A stretch of DNA of 64,000 nt, from NCBI GenBank assembly GCA_945873105.1, contig CAMCBW010000005.1:62001-126000 (forward strand), in the 5' to 3' direction. A program made the translations under genes and the position numbers. The DNA comes from Tangfeifania diversioriginum. GTDB taxonomy: Bacteria > Bacteroidota > Bacteroidia > Bacteroidales > Prolixibacteraceae. Of the stretch, positions 62,099-64,000 are shown one piece after another; position 1 is the first letter of the stretch, and each line of letters begins with the position of its first letter. The notes below the pieces were generated by a model. That model was not told the DNA's origin. It searched no databases and saw nothing but the letters and a program-made list of their open reading frames with translations.

Positions 62099-63378
62099 GG
62101 GAATATGGGAAAACGTAAATTGGCATGTGGTAGTCCACCATGGATCATCAATGCAACCAAAGGTAGCAGGAATATTATAAGAATTACTACGCTGAAGTAA
62201 ACTCCCCAACGGTCTTTGGGGAAGCGTTCCCTTGAAGGATGCCCAATAAAGGGTGAAGTTGATTTCCTGATCAGTCCCCAGAAAACCAGCAGGTTGAGCA
62301 GATACAACGGTTGTTCATTTCTGAAATTCCCCATGAACATTCCTGTAACCAGAAAGCTCCAAAGGATGTAGGTACCAAATAGGCAATAGAACAGCGTGAG
62401 GAGTTCGTTTCTACCGTAAGAAAGTTTATCCTTTAAGTTAAACCGGACCACCAGGTTCATTGCGATCAGGATAAACAACGTCAACCAAATAAGAAATTGG
62501 GCTTTTGAAGCATCTTTTTGGATGAAGCTGCTATCCATCAGGTTGCTCGCAGCGGTGAATGCATCCTTCCAGACCAGCAAGGGGATCACCAGAAGGATCA
62601 AAAGCAGGGAGAGGGAGTTCTCATATTTCTTTGGAGCCTCATTTTCTACAGGCCATTCCGTGGTGAAGACCCCGTAAGCCATACCCGATCCGCCCCAGAA
62701 ACCGATGTTGTATTCCATCACATTCCACATGTTGAAAGGAATTTTCAAGACGTTTCCGGTGATTTGCAGGAAATTCCCGAAGGAGAATCCGAAGCCACCG
62801 CCGAGCATGGCGTAAAATGCCACCCGGAGTGCCGGTTTAAATCCGTTCCTGACCATGTGCCAGACCATGGCAGCACCTGCCCCGAAACAGATGGCCCAGG
62901 CTTCGGAGCGCGGCGGAGTCATCAGTAGTTCTGCCTGTTCAATCAGGAAGAAGTAGGCGATCAGTCCGCCTGCACTCATTTCGGCAATCAGCGACGGCCA
63001 GTTGACCCTTTTGGCGGAGGTGGAATTGAGGGAGAGGCCCACCAGCCCGCCACCGATGAGTCCAAAGAGTGCCCCGATCACGAACAGGGAGAGGAAGCCG
63101 TAGGTTGAATTGAGCCAATCACCGGCCCTGCAATAGCCGACCACCATGCCATAGCTGATCATGCCGGTGGTTCCCCATCCGATGGCTGCGCTGGCAATAA
63201 CGGGAAGCATCTTGTTGTACCAATCTTTTCGTCCTGCAGCGAGCAAGAGTGCTGCCCCGCCGATGATACCGGCCATTGCGGCTCCTGGTTCGTGCCCGAA
63301 TTGCCCGCGGATGGCCCATGCTGTGCCGAGGGCAATTCCCACCAGGACAATGGGGAGAATTGTTTGATTGATTTTCAT
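62095..63378 (-). CDS. Polytopic membrane protein of unknown function
   Basis: A 427-residue protein with about 10-12 hydrophobic segments and many glycines (G-G-G-F-G-F-S-F-G, I-G-G-G-L-V-G). It starts K-I-N-Q-T-I-L-P-I-V-L-V-G-I-A-L-G-T. I do not recognise the family with confidence. The overlap with the gluconolactonase gene suggests a sugar- or sugar-acid-related transporter, but no transporter motif was identified. Confidence 0.82.
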   Translation of the reverse strand: MKINQTILPIVLVGIALGTAWAIRGQFGHEPGAAMAGIIGGAALLLAAGRKDWYNKMLPVIASAAIGWGTTGMISYGMVVGYCRAGDWLNSTYGFLSLFVIGALFGLIGGGLVGLSLNSTSAKRVNWPSLIAEMSAGGLIAYFFLIEQAELLMTPPRSEAWAICFGAGAAMVWHMVRNGFKPALRVAFYAMLGGGFGFSFGNFLQITGNVLKIPFNMWNVMEYNIGFWGGSGMAYGVFTTEWPVENEAPKKYENSLSLLLILLVIPLLVWKDAFTAASNLMDSSFIQKDASKAQFLIWLTLFILIAMNLVVRFNLKDKLSYGRNELLTLFYCLFGTYILWSFLVTGMFMGNFRNEQPLYLLNLLVFWGLIRKSTSPFIGHPSRERFPKDRWGVYFSVVILIIFLLPLVALMIHGGLPHANLRFPIFP

Positions 63379-63763
63379 GGTAATGCGTAAATAGTAGTGA
63401 TTGGATCATTCAAAGCTACAAAAGAATTTTCGAAAACGGATTACACGAATTTTAACACGGATTTCACCGATTAATCCTCCCTACCACAGATTACGCAAAT
63501 TACACGAATTGAAAAAACCAATTAACTCCCCGGAACCACAAATAAATCACAAATGAGAACTAATGAATCCCTTACTCTACCACAGACTGCACGAATTAAA
63601 AGAAAAATTAATTCTCTGTTTCTCCGTTTCCCCGTTTCTCCGTTTCGGTTCTTTGGATTCAGGAGTTCCGATCGCCCCCTCTCCCCTTCGCCCTTTCACC
63701 CCCTCAAATTGCTTCGTTGGGAATTGCTCAATTTGGCGTAAATTTGTAGATAAATTTCACGGG
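63379..63763. repeat. Spacer made of dispersed intergenic repeat sequence
   Basis: No gene. ATTACACGAATT occurs at 63440-63451 and 63499-63510, and a related CACAGACTGCACGAATT at 63581-63597. Positions about 63617-63650 are tandem TTTCTCCG-like units. This style of sequence is scattered through intergenic DNA of many environmental bacteria. Confidence 0.6.
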
Positions 63764-64000
63764 ATGAAGAAACTAAAGGCGGATGAGTTTGTAGCAAGGA
63801 TGAAGGGCCAGGTGGTGCTGGATATTCGTACCCCTGCTGAATTCGCCGATGGCCACCTGCCGGGAGCTATCTCTTTTCCACTTTTCAGTGACGAAGAGAG
63901 GGTCGTTGTCGGAACGCTTTACAAGCAACAGGGAAAGGATACCGCTGTCTTGAAAGGGTTGGAGCTGGTGGGGCCAAAGTTGAAAAAATTTGTGCTGCAG
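63764..64000 (+). CDS. mnmH: tRNA 2-selenouridine synthase MnmH, N-terminal part (cut by window end)
   Basis: 79 codons from ATG 63764 to the window edge, all open. The protein starts with a rhodanese domain: V-V-L-D-I-R-T-P-A-E-F near residues 17-27, G-H-L-P-G-A-I-S-F-P-L-F, E-R-V-V-V-G-T-L-Y-K-Q-Q-G-K. The combination G-T-x-Y-K-Q-x-G right after the rhodanese start is typical of MnmH (SelU/YbbB), which converts 2-thiouridine 34 to selenouridine or geranylated forms. The catalytic Cys and the P-loop domain are outside. Confidence 0.88.
   Translation, partial: MKKLKADEFVARMKGQVVLDIRTPAEFADGHLPGAISFPLFSDEERVVVGTLYKQQGKDTAVLKGLELVGPKLKKFVLQ

Noticed and set aside
63553..63741. 62-codon plus-strand frame before mnmH
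   Set aside because: It translates the low-complexity TTTCTCCG tract and repeat sequence; no protein-like pattern.
1..64000. tRNA, rRNA and riboswitch genes
   Set aside because: I looked for T-loop and other conserved motifs by eye and found none; a tRNAscan-SE and Infernal run would be decisive.

Overview
This window looks like chromosomal DNA of a Bacteroidetes bacterium, probably of the order Bacteroidales or Marinilabiliales. The evidence is the protein families (GSCFA, DUF3098, DUF4292, YfhO, LytTR and FtsX variants), several conserved Bacteroidetes gene orders (ftsX-DUF3098-truB-queA; ybeY-mnmG-apt-uvrC; flippase-dut-TPR-DUF4292-envC; debranching enzyme-glycosyltransferase-GH57 amylase), and upstream regions carrying the phylum's -7 promoter element TAnnTTTG rather than E. 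coli-type boxes. No transposase, phage, plasmid, CRISPR, rRNA or tRNA gene was recognised. Both edges cut genes: queG at the left and mnmH at the right.

Layout. 0-2.3 kb: end of queG, a lysophospholipase-like hydrolase and a GSCFA protein. 2.4-9.8 kb: a four-gene glycogen / alpha-glucan block (debranching enzyme, glycogen-synthase-like glycosyltransferase, GH57 amylase, alpha-glucan phosphorylase), followed by a convergent LytTR response regulator. 10.8-15 kb: tsaB with two overlapping glycosyltransferases, then a methyltransferase. 15-21.6 kb: an accessory stretch with a HigBA-like toxin-antitoxin pair, an unrecognised 241-residue protein (faintly gasdermin-like by eye), nine tandem 21-bp repeats, a helical protein with a carboxypeptidase-regulatory-like domain, a small membrane protein, a secreted protein, a GT2 enzyme and a MITE-like inverted-repeat element. 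21.6-31.6 kb: flippase, YfhO, ftsX, DUF3098, truB, queA, efp, a TauE/SafE permease and lplA.

31.5-39.9 kb is the most interesting part at chromosome scale. Six housekeeping genes (rpiB-hemW-ybeY-mnmG-apt-uvrC) run leftwards and a receiver protein and ruvB run rightwards from a 430-bp, very AT-rich spacer. A perfect 16-bp parS-like palindrome sits between mnmG and apt, 4 kb away. Together these suggest that the replication origin region may lie here, although no canonical DnaA boxes were seen. The right end of the spacer carries a terminator-like hairpin with no gene before it.

40-63.4 kb: a glutaminyl cyclotransferase lipoprotein; the flippase-dut-TPR-DUF4292-envC cluster; a Crp/Fnr regulator divergent from yceI; metH with an FAD oxidoreductase; an exported ferredoxin-type aldo/keto reductase with a DUF6599-like protein; a HAD phosphatase; a ceramidase-like enzyme; an exported sugar isomerase-like protein; a membrane-anchored unknown; and a gluconolactonase-like protein paired with a polytopic membrane protein. 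The last spacer is full of dispersed intergenic repeat sequence before mnmH.

Functionally the window is mostly housekeeping: tRNA modification (queG, queA, truB, mnmG, tsaB, mnmH), DNA repair and nucleotide metabolism (uvrC, ruvB, dut, apt), glycogen turnover, and envelope biogenesis and division. The novelty candidates are the putative origin/parS region, the 15-21.6 kb accessory segment, and several unexplained RNA-like structures in spacers.
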